Source: Chara braunii (taxonomy: Eukaryota > Streptophyta > Charophyceae > Charales > Characeae). Taken from it: a DNA stretch of 64,000 nt. Both the position numbers and the translations under genes were made by a program. This document shows, piece after piece, positions 21,191 through 33,153 of this stretch; position 1 is the stretch's first letter; each line of letters opens with the position of its first letter. The stretch covers positions 428,751 to 492,750 of the forward strand of contig BFEA01000092.1 of NCBI GenBank assembly GCA_003427395.1, read 5' to 3'. Under the pieces are notes generated by a model. The model worked only from the letters and a program-made list of their open reading frames with translations. It made no database searches and was not told the origin of the DNA.

Positions 21191-21610
21191 AATTTCACTG
21201 ACTCTGGCTCCTTAGCCAATCGGCAGGCAGCAGCGGAACGGAGACCTGAATCTGGACAGCGAGGCTGTCTGGGACCATCGACAAACTGAAGGTTGCAACC
21301 TTGAATATTCTCGAACAACTTATTTGCAGCAGGAAGGCTGGGAAATGTCCGAGCCGTCTCCCTGCCCGACTTGCTGGGTGGACCCCGTAGGCAGCGGCGG
21401 TACCCCGTATTGGGCTATTTCGGCTGTGACCATTTGGGGTGGGCTAATTATATCCAGGCTACTTCTGCCTTTTCCCCAGCTTCCGGGAGGTCGGCAGCAC
21501 CGGACTATTTCTTGCCTCGGCCTTACTGAATAGAGACTTTTATCTCTTGGCAGATTTTCAGGTGTGCTTTCGGCGGCGCTCCGTTCCTGGTACCTGCAAC
21601 GCAAGACGAA
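21103..21610 (+). repeat. Dispersed repeat, copy 1 (matches 30088-30603)
   Basis: Shared phrases in the same order include gggatcaaaatttcac, cctgaatctggaca, cgaacaacttatttgca, caggaaggctg, ggtaccccgtatt, gtgaccatttggggtggg, atccaggctact, tttttatctcttggc and gattttcaggtgtgctttc. Similarity is high over about 510 bases with no long frame conserved. No terminal repeats or tail are visible. It overlaps the 5' end of the DUF3444 frame. Confidence 0.8.
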
Positions 21611-22217
21611 CGGCTGTGTCGGTCAGATTTTACCTCCTCCACGCTTGGTAATCTCCCCACCAACCAGTTTACAAGAGAGGGTAAGTTCAGAATCATGTGT
21701 GCGACTCACCATAACTTTTATCTATTTCAGGTAATTCCAGTTTTCCCGTTCATCCTCTTCTTTAGTCGTTCCTTCGAAAAGGGCAATTTCCTTGCTCGGT
21801 TCTTTTCCTCTTTCTCTCAACTTGCGGGCCTCTTTAAGTCTTTCTTCAACCTTTCTATAATCATTATATCTTTATCGGCAGCTCCTTGATGTTCGTAGAT
21901 TCTCTAGGCACCTCGCATACCCTAGGGCATGCTCGGCAACTCAGTTCCACCAGCACCCAGACTTTACTCCTCCAACTTCTCGGCCACTCACTCCCACCGG
22001 CACCCAGACTTTACTTTGAGAAGAATATCCATTGTTCGGTAAGTCAGACTTTTTCAGACCAAGTGTTATTCCGCTCCCTCTTCCGCGGAACTTTATAACG
22101 TGACTCACCATGCGATTCACTATTCTATTTCATAAGATCTGAGCCTTCGACCCTAGAATGCAAACAGTCGATAACTCTGTTTGAACCGTCAATTCACGCT
22201 AATTTAACTAAGGTACT
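21611..22217. other. No gene seen
   Basis: Unremarkable AT-leaning sequence; a direct pair cggcaactca/cggccactca followed by ccaccagcaccagactttac-like text lies near 21930 and 21978. Confidence 0.4.
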
Positions 22218-22225
22218 GTCGTAGC

Positions 22226-23269
22226 CATGGTTGTCAGGCCGAACGTTCGGGGGCCCCCGGGCTGACCCCTGAACGTTCGGACGTTCGAGGTCATGTTCGA
22301 GGTCCGGACCTGAAGGGGTTCGGACCCCGCCAAATTTTATTTCATGGCCTAAATTTTATTACTTTTTTTTTTTTTTTTTTTTGGTATGACATGCGTTACA
22401 TGTATATAAATTTTCAATGCATTTTGCCAAGCCAAGAAAGAATGAAAAATCGCCAAAGATGGTGGTGTCAAAACGTGCCCGGTCACTCAGGGTTTTTTTT
22501 TTCACTTTTCACTTTTTGTTTTGATTTTATTTTGGTGCCTCAAATATTTTATTATTTTTTGAAACTTTTTTTATGAGCTTTATATTATATGAAATACACA
22601 TCTGTGAATTTCCAGTGCAGTTGGTTATCCGCCAAAAAAATAAAAAATCACCAAAGATGGCAATGTCAAAAACGTGCTTGCCCACTCACTAATTTTCAAT
22701 TTTTTTTTATTTTTTTTTTACTTTTCTTCTTCTTATTATTTTTCGTATTTCATTTTTATTTTAAATTTGGTAAGGAATTCGGATGTAACGTTGAGATAAA
22801 TTTTGTTCGTTTTGTGTTCTTGCATGATATATATTTTTTCAGAATTTTTTTAATTTTTTAGGCTACCAGCCGGGCCGCCCGGGTCACCCTATGTTTCCGG
22901 GCGGCCTGGCCGTGCAAGGACTGGGGAAGGTCCCGGCCAAAAAAAAAAAATCCAAAAAATCCAAAAAATTCGAAACAAAACTATGTTATGCAGAAAAATA
23001 AATTGAACAACTTTTGCCCCAGGGTCACATTGAAATTATGTACGAAATTTAAAACTTAATTTTTATTTTTCTATTTTTTTATTTCTTTTTTGCTCGGGCA
23101 GGCAAGTGGACCCGGGCCACTCTGGTAGCCTAGGAATTTTTTTTTTTTTTTTTTTTTTTTNTTTNGGTCCGCGTTCGGCCAGAATGACCGAACGCATTCC
23201 CAAGGGGGGCCGAACGTTCGACAGGTTCGGGTTCGGGAGTTTGGCCGAACTCGAATGTTGGCAACCCTA
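22226..23269. mobile_element. Non-autonomous hAT-like DNA transposon, 1044 bp
   Basis: Left end CATGGTTGTCAGG and right end (reverse complement) TAGGGTTGCCAAC are imperfect inverted repeats of hAT type. They are flanked by 8-base direct repeats GTCGTAGC (22218-22225) and GTCATAGC (23270-23277), one mismatch. Subterminal 100 bases on each side are crowded with GAACGTTCG/GTTCGG words. The interior is AT-rich with two diverged tandem units (from about 22385 and 22588, each with atcRccaaagatgg and gtcaaaa-cgtgc). There is no transposase. Confidence 0.75.
22863..22950 (+). repeat. GC-rich repeat ending in poly(A), related to 38951-39045
   Basis: Inside the hAT-like element a GC-rich block (gccgggccgcccgggtc ... 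gtgcaaggactgggg ... ggtcccggcc) ends in an A run. The minus strand of 38951-39045 has the same order of phrases after its poly(A). Confidence 0.6.
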
Positions 23270-23277
23270 GTCATAGC

Positions 23278-24681
23278 AATAATAAGCATCGGGAATTTTT
23301 TTTTTCTTCCTCACTACACTCACACCATACTTTTAACTTTATTCTGCATTTTTCATCAGACATCTACCCCCCCCTTAAACTTTCTCAGAGTGCTCAGCTG
23401 TTGTCCAAACTCCTTAGTTCTTCGCAACACTGCAAATCACATTTTTGTTTTCCCTTTACTGCAAACTTAAAAAGCATCTGTAACCACAGTCAACTATGAC
23501 TTATTGAGGTTCATGGTTTGATTTTCCTGAACTCATGCAAAGTCATTGTACCAATAATTGTTTTTCCATCTTTAGTGAAGAACCCAACCATGCCCTCTGC
23601 ATTCTTCTTGGAAATGCAAACAGATAGAAGGCACTATTCCCTGTGATTGTCAGAGAGAGGTTTGAAAACGATATCAAAATATGATAATCATTACGGTCGA
23701 GCAAGTAACTTTCTTCATTATTCACTCCGTAACTACTACGTTGATCCATACTACCCCTTACTCCTCACGTTCCATACTAAATCTACTAGCCCCTACTTTG
23801 TAAACCTATAATACCTACCTTATTGTATATTACCTATCGTCATCTACCTTCTCTGCCTCGTGTACTCTGTGCTCGTTAAGCTTTCAAATAATTTTCTTCA
23901 TTCAATAGGTAGCTACTACTACCACGTTTTAAAACTCAAGAGAAGCAACACTTTATTCTTACTGAAACTTAGCCCCTGCAGTTAAATGACCATCCGATAT
24001 ATTACTACCCCGCCACTCAAATTTTTCGTGACCTCTCTTACACCTTATGTTGAGTTATATTTCAATTTTTTTTAACCACATCGTTTATAACCTATTACTC
24101 AAAACCCTTATCTTTCTACTAACGAACAACTTAGTCGTTCTGGTTATCTATGATCGACGTAACCACGAAAGTTATACACTATCTTACTCAGAGTATACGA
24201 GTACCCTACCTCTCAACTTCTTTAAAATCTCGGTTCAGCTATTCCCCAATACCTCGATTCCATAATAGCAAATACTAAACTGCAAACCTCAAACTTCCTC
24301 CCTTCGTAATTTTTTCTCCTTTTCTGTTTTTATTTACATCGTAATCACCCCCCCCTTCGTGTGCAACCTATTACCTCAAAGTTTCTTATATTATATTTAT
24401 GAAGAATTTTAACTCATAAGAGAACTCGTTCACCTACCCTGTTAAAAAAAAAAAAAAAAGGTAGGAAAGGGAAAGGGTAATAAGGAGAACAACATAGATA
24501 GGGCGATTTGAGTTTGTCATCTACTTGTTTTTTTGCGTCATTTCTTCGCAAGACCGATCACCTTAGGAACTTACTACCTGATCAAGATATTTTTTCGAGC
24601 AATATTCTGCGAAGGGACGAAGCTTGCAAGAACAACTTGAACAAAATTAAGCATTGAGTGTTGACCTAAGCAGCGAAAGCA
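23278..24681. other. AT-rich, no gene seen
   Basis: Long AT-rich stretch with poly(A) at 24443-24459. Open frames are short and lack motifs. Confidence 0.5.
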
Positions 24682-24689
24682 GTTATAAA

Positions 24690-25026
24690 CTGCGTTGTCA
24701 CTTGTACGTACCCTCGTACAAGTACGGATTCGTACTCTTGTACTCGTACGGTTTTTTTTTTTCTTTTTTTTTTAAATCAGGTATAGTTTTTATTTTTTTC
24801 CTCAAATTCTAATAAGAATCTGAAGATGATGCTCGGCCAAATGTTGCTTGTTTTGTGCTGTTGCATCACATAGTTTGGTTTCAGATTTTTTCAATGACTT
24901 TTTTTTTTTTTTTAATTATTGTTTGCTTTTTCGTACGGGGGCGTACAAAACGTACAGGCTCCCGTACAGATATAACCTGTACGTTTCGTACAAAAAGGCC
25001 CCGTATGTAGACGTTATGCAACGTAG
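24690..25026. mobile_element. hAT-like MITE, 337 bp
   Basis: Left end CTGCGTTGTCAC and right end (reverse complement) CTACGTTGCATA are imperfect inverted repeats, flanked by a perfect 8-base duplication GTTATAAA (24682-24689 and 25027-25034). Both subterminal regions are dense in CGTAC/GTACG words. The middle is T-rich and resembles part of the larger element at 22.8 kb (cttgttttgtgctgttgcat against gttcgttttgtgttcttgcat). Confidence 0.75.
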
Positions 25027-25034
25027 GTTATAAA

Positions 25035-25891
25035 ACTTTGTAACCTCATTACTTAAAAACTCAAGCTCATCACTGCCACTTTGTTTTTTCCACATCCAAT
25101 CACTTATAACAATATATCACATCACCTTCTTCCTAAACCACCAGTACCTCCGAGCCTGCTTTTGCCGACCCTGAATTTCACTGCGCTTCGAGTTTTGTCG
25201 AGTCTAGGTACCACTTCATTTTCTTTCTGGTACTCTCACGGAAAGAATAAAAAAAACAAAAAAGAAGAAGAAAAGTTGCGTTCGTAAACCTCATAAAATA
25301 ATATATAAAAAAAAAAAACAAAGCCTTGGTCGTGATTGCAGTTGTATACATTATTGGAAGTGGTAGTGTGAGTGTGCCCTTAATGAGGGCATCTCAGGCC
25401 TGTGGCCAGGTTGTCAGATTCTAAAACGAGAATAAAAGAGAAACAAAACGGGCACATGGATCCGGCCGTGAAAATGGCTGGATACATTCCCCTAAGTGTC
25501 AGTGTGATGAGCCTTACAATCCTCTGACGAAATACAGATTGAGCAGATTACGAACAGATTGAGCAATTCATGGACAGGGGACTCATAAGAAGCACACGAC
25601 CAACAAAAAAAAGAAAACAGTAATATTCAGAATGTGACCACCTTACCTATAAGGTGTATTCTGTGGAGGAAGATTGTGAGCACGAACTCCTGGACTACCC
25701 AGCCCGACATCATTGCACTAGAGAAATCATTCCACCCCCCCCGTTTTTCCGTCAGTATAAAATTCAGATTTATGAGACATTGCCGACCTTGTGTCCCACC
25801 TTGAAAAGTTCGGGTGCTGGCCAAGACATCGTAATTTCTTAACATTGGCGGAGGTACTGGTGGTTTAAAGTAAATATGTACCTTAGAGGTC

Positions 25892-25943
<52 letters not shown>

Positions 25944-26160
25944 CAACTTACCATTATATCCTTCATGATAAAATATTATAAAACTGTAAGAAAAATAAAA
26001 TTAATGATCAAATGTACGTACTATAGCCGAACGAAATTATTTTTTCAAGGTTCCTAACTGCTGCATGCCTATTGAAAGTACGTTGTTGATCCTAAAAAGA
26101 TTCATTCAACAGATAACCATCGCTTTTACAACTAAACCACAATCACTTCAAGGTTTAGTT
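25035..26160. other. No gene seen; long poly(A)
   Basis: Contains a poly(A) tract of about 46 bases (25895-25940) with no identifiable retroposon body before it. Short frames of about 60-70 codons occur on both strands around 25630-25845 without motifs. Confidence 0.45.
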
Positions 26161-27070
26161 GGCAGTACACGAGTTGTTATGAGCCTAGAGAATCCGACTC
26201 AAGGTTGGTTATGAGTAAATCCATCTTTTCAATCTAGCTTCAACTAGTATCCCCGACTATGTCCAGGTTCGTAAGAAGAAGCATCTTAAGAAACTCTTTG
26301 TTGTAATATACTCTCCAACCTCAAGATTAACCATTAAAAAAAAAAAAAAAAAAGGAATTTATACATCTCTCCAGAAGTATTCTCATGCCTCAGGGTTGGT
26401 CCTGACCAGCTTTGCTGCCGAGACCCAATCTGAAGTACTCAACCATCAAACCACTGCACATTGCATAAGTCTTGTCTTGCCTTAGGGTTGGTCCTGACTA
26501 GTTTTGTTATTGTGACTGAATCTGAAATACTAGCATTCAATGTGCTATCGAGTATCAATTTGAAGACTCTACTTTGCATAGATTTCTACATAAAGTCTTG
26601 TCATGCCCTGAGTTGGTCCAGACGAGCCTTGTTGCTGACCCAATCTATAACTCTATCCACCTGAAGGTTAATCTATGAAGAATCTACCTCGTTCTTATAA
26701 GTGACTGTCTTTGCTTATCCCAGGGTTGGTCCTGACTTATGATCTTCAACTTTCCCTTCTGCTAGGATTGGGTACAAGTATGGACTATGCAAGATTGATC
26801 ATCAATAGCTTTGCTCTTCAACTTAGTTTGAATTCCAGTTATGGGTATCCAAAGGTTGGTCCTGGCTGATGATCTTTAGCTTTACTTTACCATTATGATT
26901 GTTTTGGAGTACTGATTACTCGAGATATTCATCAGTAGCTTTGTCCTCTATTATGGTTGGAATTTCAGCTTTTCGCTGACCCAGTTTTGGTCCTCAGAAG
27001 CAACTATGTGAGTTTTATTTGCTTTCTGTAACATTGGCCTCAGGGTTGGTCCTCAACCTTATTACAATCT
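26160..27070 (+). repeat. Degenerate tandem array with ggttggtcctga core
   Basis: A core close to cagggttggtcctgac recurs near 26391, 26483, 26611, 26721, 26851, 26981 and 27041, spaced 60-130 bases apart, with weaker forms near 26200. Between cores, words such as agctttg and aatctgaa recur. The units have drifted and vary in length. Poly(A) lies at 26336-26353. Confidence 0.7.
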
Positions 27071-27088
27071 GAACTATTTCACCTTCCC

Positions 27089-27280
27089 GTTGTCGGTGCG
27101 AATACCCTTACAAGAGTATCCGCCCTGTTTTTTTTGCAAATGACAGAACACCAGTTTGGCTTACAGTCCGAGTACACCACGCGAATCGCCGTTGTGTCTG
27201 TTATTTACGCCGACGAAATGATTGACTATAGTAGAGAGTGTGTGGGTGCGCAGATTTAAGGCGCACGTGAACTTTTTTCT
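27089..27280 (+). repeat. Diverged duplicate of 28898-29125
   Basis: Shared order: tgtcggNNcgaatacc, a T run, then agagagtgYgtgggYgYgca. The second copy has a longer open frame, but no product is recognised. Confidence 0.55.
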
Positions 27281-28897
27281 TTTTGACGATTCTGAAGTCA
27301 ACGTTGGTTGCCGACCTAATTCTTATTTCTGATTAATCTAGGATTAAAAAGAGTTTGTCTTTTGATTAATGGGTTTGACCATGACATGTGCATACGAGCA
27401 GAGGATGACATTGACGACAATGTGGCTTGAAATGTTGTAACTGCTTATACAGGTATCCGCTAGTGATGGCCTAAGCCTTGGGCCGAGCCCATCTGGACAC
27501 GGTGTCGGACTTTCATCAGGGAGATTTAGGGATCAAGGTCGGCGGGCAATGACTCAAAAATATTGGAGCGGCGAGAGGGAAACCTACGGGTTGAGGGTCC
27601 GATGAGGCTATCCCCGTGGTTTTGCGGTCAACAGGGTTGCGGGGCGGACCAAAATGCTATTAATAAACCCCGTTTTCCCCTCCCCCTCGCCGTGCGGTTT
27701 TGCTTTACTTTGTAATGATTATTTTATTGTTATTTAATGGTTACTATTTTTCGTTAAGTTCATTTTTTTTTCTTAGGCCGGACGTGAGACCGATTCATCC
27801 GCGGTCCGTTTCGTCTGGGTCCTTGTGCGTTCGGGATATTGGCGAGATTTCTCTATCCTGGTCAGCTAAAAAAACATGGACCGAGGAAGTCAACAAGCAT
27901 GAGAGTTGGTGGGCGACTCAAACCGTGAGGAGGAAGAAACATGAGCGGCACAAACCCTTTGCGGATGTTCCGCCTACCAGTTCACGGTGAAGGGGTTGGG
28001 TGTGAGTATGGCCGTGGGACCCTCCTCCCCTTCGGTTTTCAAAGTTCCTATTTGAATATTTGCTACTACCGTCAAGATCTGCATTGGGGCCCGCCTCACC
28101 TGGGAACGTGTTACGAGCCAGCAGCAGGCCCGCACCCCAACTCCTTGACGCTGTCTACGTGGGGGTTGCTTGTTGGGAGACCGAAGGGTGGTGAACCGTG
28201 GGGTGCAGTTGGACAGATGGGTTGGGGGCGATAGGCCATCGGGCAGCACGTTTGGAACCCTCCATCTGCCTTGGTCTCCGAGACTCTCAACTGAAGGGGT
28301 GTTACTACCACCGCGACCCATAGCAGGCCCACGTCCTCTTGCCCGCTGTAGTGGCGAGCTGGCCCGAACAGTCAGGCATAGATGATCGGGCGCTTCGGTG
28401 CCATATGCTGTTGGATGGATCGTTTCGACAGGTAAGTTGTTACACATGTTCAGTGGGTTTCGATTCCTGTGACCACCATTATACCGTGTATATTAGCCAA
28501 AGTAACAACGGTATCCCGATGACAATGGCGGAAGATTAATGGAATGAGAGTTAGGAGAGAAACAGGCCGCGCGAGGGTGTCGGGGTGTGTAGAGATGGCG
28601 GAAGTCGAAGTTGTAGAGCTTGCTCGTTTCCCAGAGGGATCGATCAAGGGAGGAGCCAAAACGGAGGCTGTGAGATGGAGGAATCCGATAGTAAATCCGA
28701 GGCAGGGAGGTTGCAAGTTGCGCACGGGAAGAGAGAGACTGAAGGCAAAGATGTATCTTTCTGCATTCCAATGGGTGATTCATTTTTGAATTACCAGTGT
28801 AACCAATCCGTTCTCGACTGTCATTCTTGCTAACTATTGCGTGTCAAGATTGTGACTTACCTTTCGGCGAAACTTCGTTCGTCCCCAGGTTTGGGCA
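27281..28897. other. No recognised gene
   Basis: Several frames of 70-160 codons overlap on both strands between 27.7 and 28.8 kb, GC-rich and without motifs. It may be the body of an undescribed repeat flanked by the two diverged duplicates. Confidence 0.35.
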
Positions 28898-29125
28898 TCG
28901 CTTGTCGGCCCGAATACCTTTAGAAGGGTATTTGTGCACTTTTTTTTTTTGCTTCTGCGCAGAAGGTACGTTTTTGAAGATATTCGAGAGAGTGTCCCAT
29001 TTTTGTGTGACCATAACCAACTCTCAGGGGTTGGGAATGACACGCGCTTCTGATTTGATTAGAGAGTGCGTGGGCGTGCACGTCGACGACACGCAAGGGT
29101 TTTTTAGGCGGGCATGTGATTATGT
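28898..29125 (+). repeat. Diverged duplicate of 27089-27280
   Basis: See the partner entry. The open frame through it encodes RECVGVHVDD; the partner gives a related RECVGAQ before a stop, hinting at a formerly coding repeat. Confidence 0.5.
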
Positions 29126-29950
29126 TTATGAGAGTGGCGTCCGCGCCTAGTAGCATGAACTAGAAAAAGGGTTGTGGGATGGCTGCAGTAGCGCACACAA
29201 AACGCATTCGCGTTGAAAACCGACGTTTCATGATCGAGGTTAGTATTTAGTCATCGGATCCGCTTGACTCACGTGCTACGACACTAGGATCAGTCAAGTG
29301 TTAAGTGCCTGACTTCCGAGGCCAACCATGATATTGGTGGACAATAGAAGTCGAGGGCGACACTATAAAAGTCGGGGGGGTTCCGACGCTTAGGCGGTAA
29401 AAGTGTGTTTTTTCAGGGGAGGTAGCCTAGTGAGAAAATTGAAGTTTTTTTTATGTAACGGTGCGGTTGTGTTACATGCATGACGGTGACAGGGAAAGCT
29501 GACCCGTTCATACAGCAAGGGACGGTACATAGGACCACTAAAAGTGAGCGGTATGCCTAAGTACGGCCTTTAGTGCAGTCCAATAGGGCCTGGGCCCGAA
29601 CCGGAGGTCTTTACAACCAAGTTTGGGCCTCCTACACCCAGATTTTGGCTGAGCCCTATAGGTTACGACTTTGGACTGACATTACGAAGATATGGGGATC
29701 AAGATTTGCTGGCGACGGCAAAGCTGCGAAGCGCAGCAGGAGGAAGCCGAGGGGTTAAGGGTTTTACTGACTATCCCCCTTGTCTTTTGCCGTGGGAGTC
29801 TGATTGTGGGCCTGGTTGGCAGAGTACCTGTGGGTCCCTTTTTCCTTTTCATCAGTTTCTTTTCTTTATTATTATTTATTATTATTATTACTATTATTTA
29901 TTTTGTTCCATTTGGTCCAAGCCCGATACCGGAGTCGGGACCGGCCGCGG
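29126..29950. other. No gene seen
   Basis: Contains a TATA-like ctataaaag at about 29361 and an ATT-rich microsatellite near 29862-29900. No coding support. Confidence 0.4.
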
Positions 29951-30048
29951 AACAATTGGTCTTTAGCTTAGAGGGTACACCCATGAACTGTGAAATACAG
30001 GCACGAGTTTGAGCCAGATGAAGGTGCTTTGTATTTCTGAATTGTTTG
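29951..30048 (+). repeat. tRNA-derived SINE, same family as 46138
   Basis: Box A-like TTTAGCTTAGAGGGTA, then acacccatgaactgtgaaat, box B-like CGAGTTTGAGCC and agatgaaggtgc ... ctgaattgtt. The copy at 46138 has acccatgaactcttgaaata and the same 3' ending ctgaattatt. Confidence 0.6.
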
Positions 30049-30087
30049 GGCTACACTCTTAGAGGGCGTGAATCTTTGCCCTCCATT

Positions 30088-30603
30088 GGTTGAGAATAAT
30101 AAGCATGCTCAAGAAAAACGTTCTTTAAGGAAGGTCCGCAAAACGGGTTATATGCCAGCATTTAGGCATCAGGGATCAAAATTTCACTTACTCTGGCTCC
30201 TTAACCAATCGGCAAACACCAGCGGAACGAAGACCTGAATCTGGACAAGCAGCCTGTCTAGGACCATTGAGAAACTGAAGGTTGCAGCCTTTGATATTAT
30301 CGAACAACTTATTTGCATCAGGAAGGCTGAGACGAATATCCAAGCCCTCTCCCTGCCCCATTTGCTGGGAGGCCCGGCAGCAGCGGTACCCCGTATTAGG
30401 CTATTTTGGTTGTGACCATTTGGGGTGGGTTCATTTTATCCAGGCTACTTTTGCCTGTTCCCCAGCCTTCGGAAGGTCAGCAACACCAGACTATTTATTC
30501 CCTCGGCCTTACCGAATCGAGGTTTTTATCTCTTGGCGGATTTTCAGGTGTGCTTTCAGCGGCGCTCCATTCCTGGTACTTGAAATGCAAGACGAACGGT
30601 TGA
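30088..30603 (+). repeat. Dispersed repeat, copy 2 (matches 21103-21610)
   Basis: Same phrases and order as copy 1, with more drift to A/T. The left edge of similarity is near aataataagcatgctcaa. No DUF3444 coding lies beside this copy, which shows the repeat is independent of that gene. Confidence 0.8.
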
Positions 30604-30680
30604 GATCTTTATTTACGGTTCACGCCTCACTACAGGAAAATCCGGGCCCGCCCGCCTGTGCCCTCTGTGCATGGGGGGTA

Positions 30681-31215
30681 CCCCTGGTTATTTCCAGTTA
30701 CTCTGAAGATTTCAGTTGTTTGTAAAATTGTTTTTTGGTCAGTTTTCGGAACTCAACTTCTTACTTGACAATTAGTTATTATTTGATTTATTTGTTCTAA
30801 CTAAACTCTGAATTTTCACCTGCCAGTTTATGATGAATGTTTGTTAGTCGTACCCCTTCTCCTCTTAACCCCTCTATTATCTCTAACTAAGAACTCGCCT
30901 TAAAAACACTCCTTCCGCTTATCCGAACTCGGAGCTTCCGCAACTTCTGCCCCTGATTATTTCCAATTTCTCTGAAGATTTCAGTTGTTTGTAAGATTGT
31001 TCCTTGGTCAGTTTTCGTAACTCGATTTCTTGCTTGACAATTAATTATTATTTGATTTCTTTGTTCTAACTAGACTCTGAATTGTCACCAGTTTATGATG
31101 AATGTTTATTAGTCTTACCCCTTCTCCTCTTAACCCCTCTGTCATCTCTGACTGAGAACTCACCTTAAGAACACTCCTTCCGCTTATCCGAACTCGAAGC
31201 TTCCGCAGCTCTTGT
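30681..31215 (+). repeat. 269-bp tandem duplication
   Basis: Two head-to-tail copies (30681-30949 and from 30950) share ctctgaagatttcagttg, ttgacaatta, agtttatgatgaatgttt, taccccttctcctcttaacc and actccttccgcttatccg. Divergence is modest. Confidence 0.85.
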
Positions 31216-31800
31216 TCCCCCGTCACTTCCCCCTTGTGCCCCCCTATCTTCTTGTAAAACATGACATCGTGGACATCTGGACTGTCCTCCCTGTAGCTTA
31301 CATCTCGCCTCTGGCGGACAGATCGTCGAAGTCTTTTAGGAGCCACTGTGTCCGTAGAGCTGGACGGGACGCCAGTGGCTCCAGGGTTGTTCGCCTTAGC
31401 TGATCCTAGAGGGGGCTATTATTGAGGTGGGTTGAGGGAGGTTGGCTTTTTGGTGGAGAGGTCAATTTAACAAGCAACCCCCCTCTGGCCCAAACAAAAT
31501 TTTATGTTTCTTTTCTTATTTCTTTTACAGTAACTACGTTTTATTGCTTTTTTATAGTCGTTCCCCTGTGGGGGGGGGGCAGGGTTGCATTCCGCTCTGC
31601 AATAAAGTACAGAGAAAATGGTGGAGGGGTTGAGCGCACGCTCGCTAACCGAAGCGTGGTATCCACGCTATTGACTATTGACAGGTCTGACTTAAAAGGC
31701 ATGGGATATTTATTATGATGAGCCTGGAAAAACCCTGAAAATTTGGGGCTCTGTTAACCATCTCTCTTCACCTGACCCCTTTATGGTGCAACATTATTCA
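31216..31800. other. No gene seen
   Basis: A minus-strand frame (31041-31346) overlaps the duplication and has no motif. Nothing else is visible. Confidence 0.4.
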
Positions 31801-31854
31801 TCATGAGATCTCAGTTCGAAGCTAGGCTGAAGGAGTGTATGGTGACAGAGTCCA

Positions 31855-32352
31855 ATGAAAAGATGGGAGTTCGTCATTGAAAACGGCGTCCGAGTCTTCA
31901 AGGTCAACACCCAGATTGACCGCCTCCCGACAACTTGGCTGAAGGAGCATACGGTGACAGTAATCTTTCAAGGAGAAGCGGGAGATCTTCCAATGAAACA
32001 AAGGGAACACCTGATCTGCGCGTATGAAAATGGATGGTATTGGAGGAAAACCTTTTCTCGAGGATTCAAGAGAGGCAAAGTACGCAGGGAGGGTCCCAAC
32101 GTAATGTCCTATGTAGCGAAGTCCAAAGAGGTGGCACAATGGCTGGTGGCTACAGCTGAGGACGTCGTGGTTATCAGAGGCGTGCAGTACAAAATATTTT
32201 TTAAAGAATGGATGAAAAGGGTGGAGCTAGAAGAACAAAGGAGGAGGGAAAACCATATTAAGTTTTGGGTAGTCGCACTACGAGTTCCACTTCGAGCAGT
32301 GGTTCACGTAGGAGATCTTGTAACTCAAGCAATGGGTCATATCATCCTTTGA
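31855..32352 (+). pseudogene. LINE-C ORF1 N-terminal region
   Basis: An open frame with TWLKEHTVTVIFQGEAGDLP, AYENGWYWRKTF, EGPNVMSYVAKSKEV, VVIRGVQYKIFFKEWMKRVE and KFWVVALRVPLRAVVHVGDL. It aligns with LINE-A ORF1. The organisation (RNA-binding fold followed 40 codons later by a CCHC knuckle) resembles DUF4283-type LINE ORF1 proteins of plants; this is an inference. The frame ends at a TGA at 32350-32352, and ORF1 continues beyond a further TAA near 32436. Confidence 0.65.
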
Positions 32353-32375
32353 CACTTGCTAGAGCCAGATGCTTC

Positions 32376-33153
32376 ACGTCTGAAACTGATGGATCTAAAG
32401 TTTAACCTACCAAGAGAGGCAGAGGAGAAGTTTTAAGGAATATTCACAATGAGGCTTGATGATGAAGAATTGTACAATGTGCAATCTGTCAGTAAGAACA
32501 TTCCGTGGTGCACCCGCTGTAAGTGGTGGTTTCATACGGAATCTGAGGGATGTCCGAGGGTGCACCAGTCTTCAACGGGACATGATGCGACATGAGGGTG
32601 ATACAAAAGGCCACAACAGGGGGAAGTGATGTTTGACCATGGCTTCCGAACAACTGTCGGCGATCAACAGAGGACAACACCAAGTGGAGGAGAATCTAGT
32701 GGGGCAGCAAAAGCAAGAAACGACATAAGTGGACCAGGGACGATTCATTCCGGCAACCGGTCAGTAGCCCCAGCAGGGGAGGTACAGGGCCCGAGACTAA
32801 CAATGCAATATGCGTTCGGAGGGCCTTACCCACCGGGAAAATCCACGTTGGCAAACATACGAGCGGGCTTGTGGGTATCGATCTCTGGAACCACGGACTC
32901 ATACTTGTCGGCCTTAAAGCAATACTCCATGTGGCAGCAACCGCAAATTAGTGACATGTCGCAGGGTCCGTGGGTCAACCCCGTTGGAGCTGGCTTCCAA
33001 AGAGGAAATGCATATGCATTTCTTGGCGGGCAATTTGGTCAAGGACCATCGGCGGTCTCAAAACTAGAGATCTCAAGACAAAGACCAAGAATGGAAGAAC
33101 GAGTGGTAGCAGAGGATGTGGCCGGCAGTGAGAGGTACAAGAGATCACTCTAA
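32376..33153 (+). pseudogene. LINE-C ORF1 knuckle and Gly/Pro-rich tail
   Basis: MDLKFNLPREAEEKF is followed by a stop, then RLDDEEL and WCTRCKWWFHTESEGCP, a CCHC knuckle (C-x2-C-x4-H-x5-C) that matches LINE-A residue for residue at the ligands. After it comes a Gly/Pro/Ser-rich frame (32626-33153) of low complexity, typical of ORF1 tails. Confidence 0.6.

Noticed and set aside
26160-27070. CRISPR array
   Set aside because: Repeat cores are imperfect, spacing is irregular, there are no cas genes and the DNA is eukaryotic.
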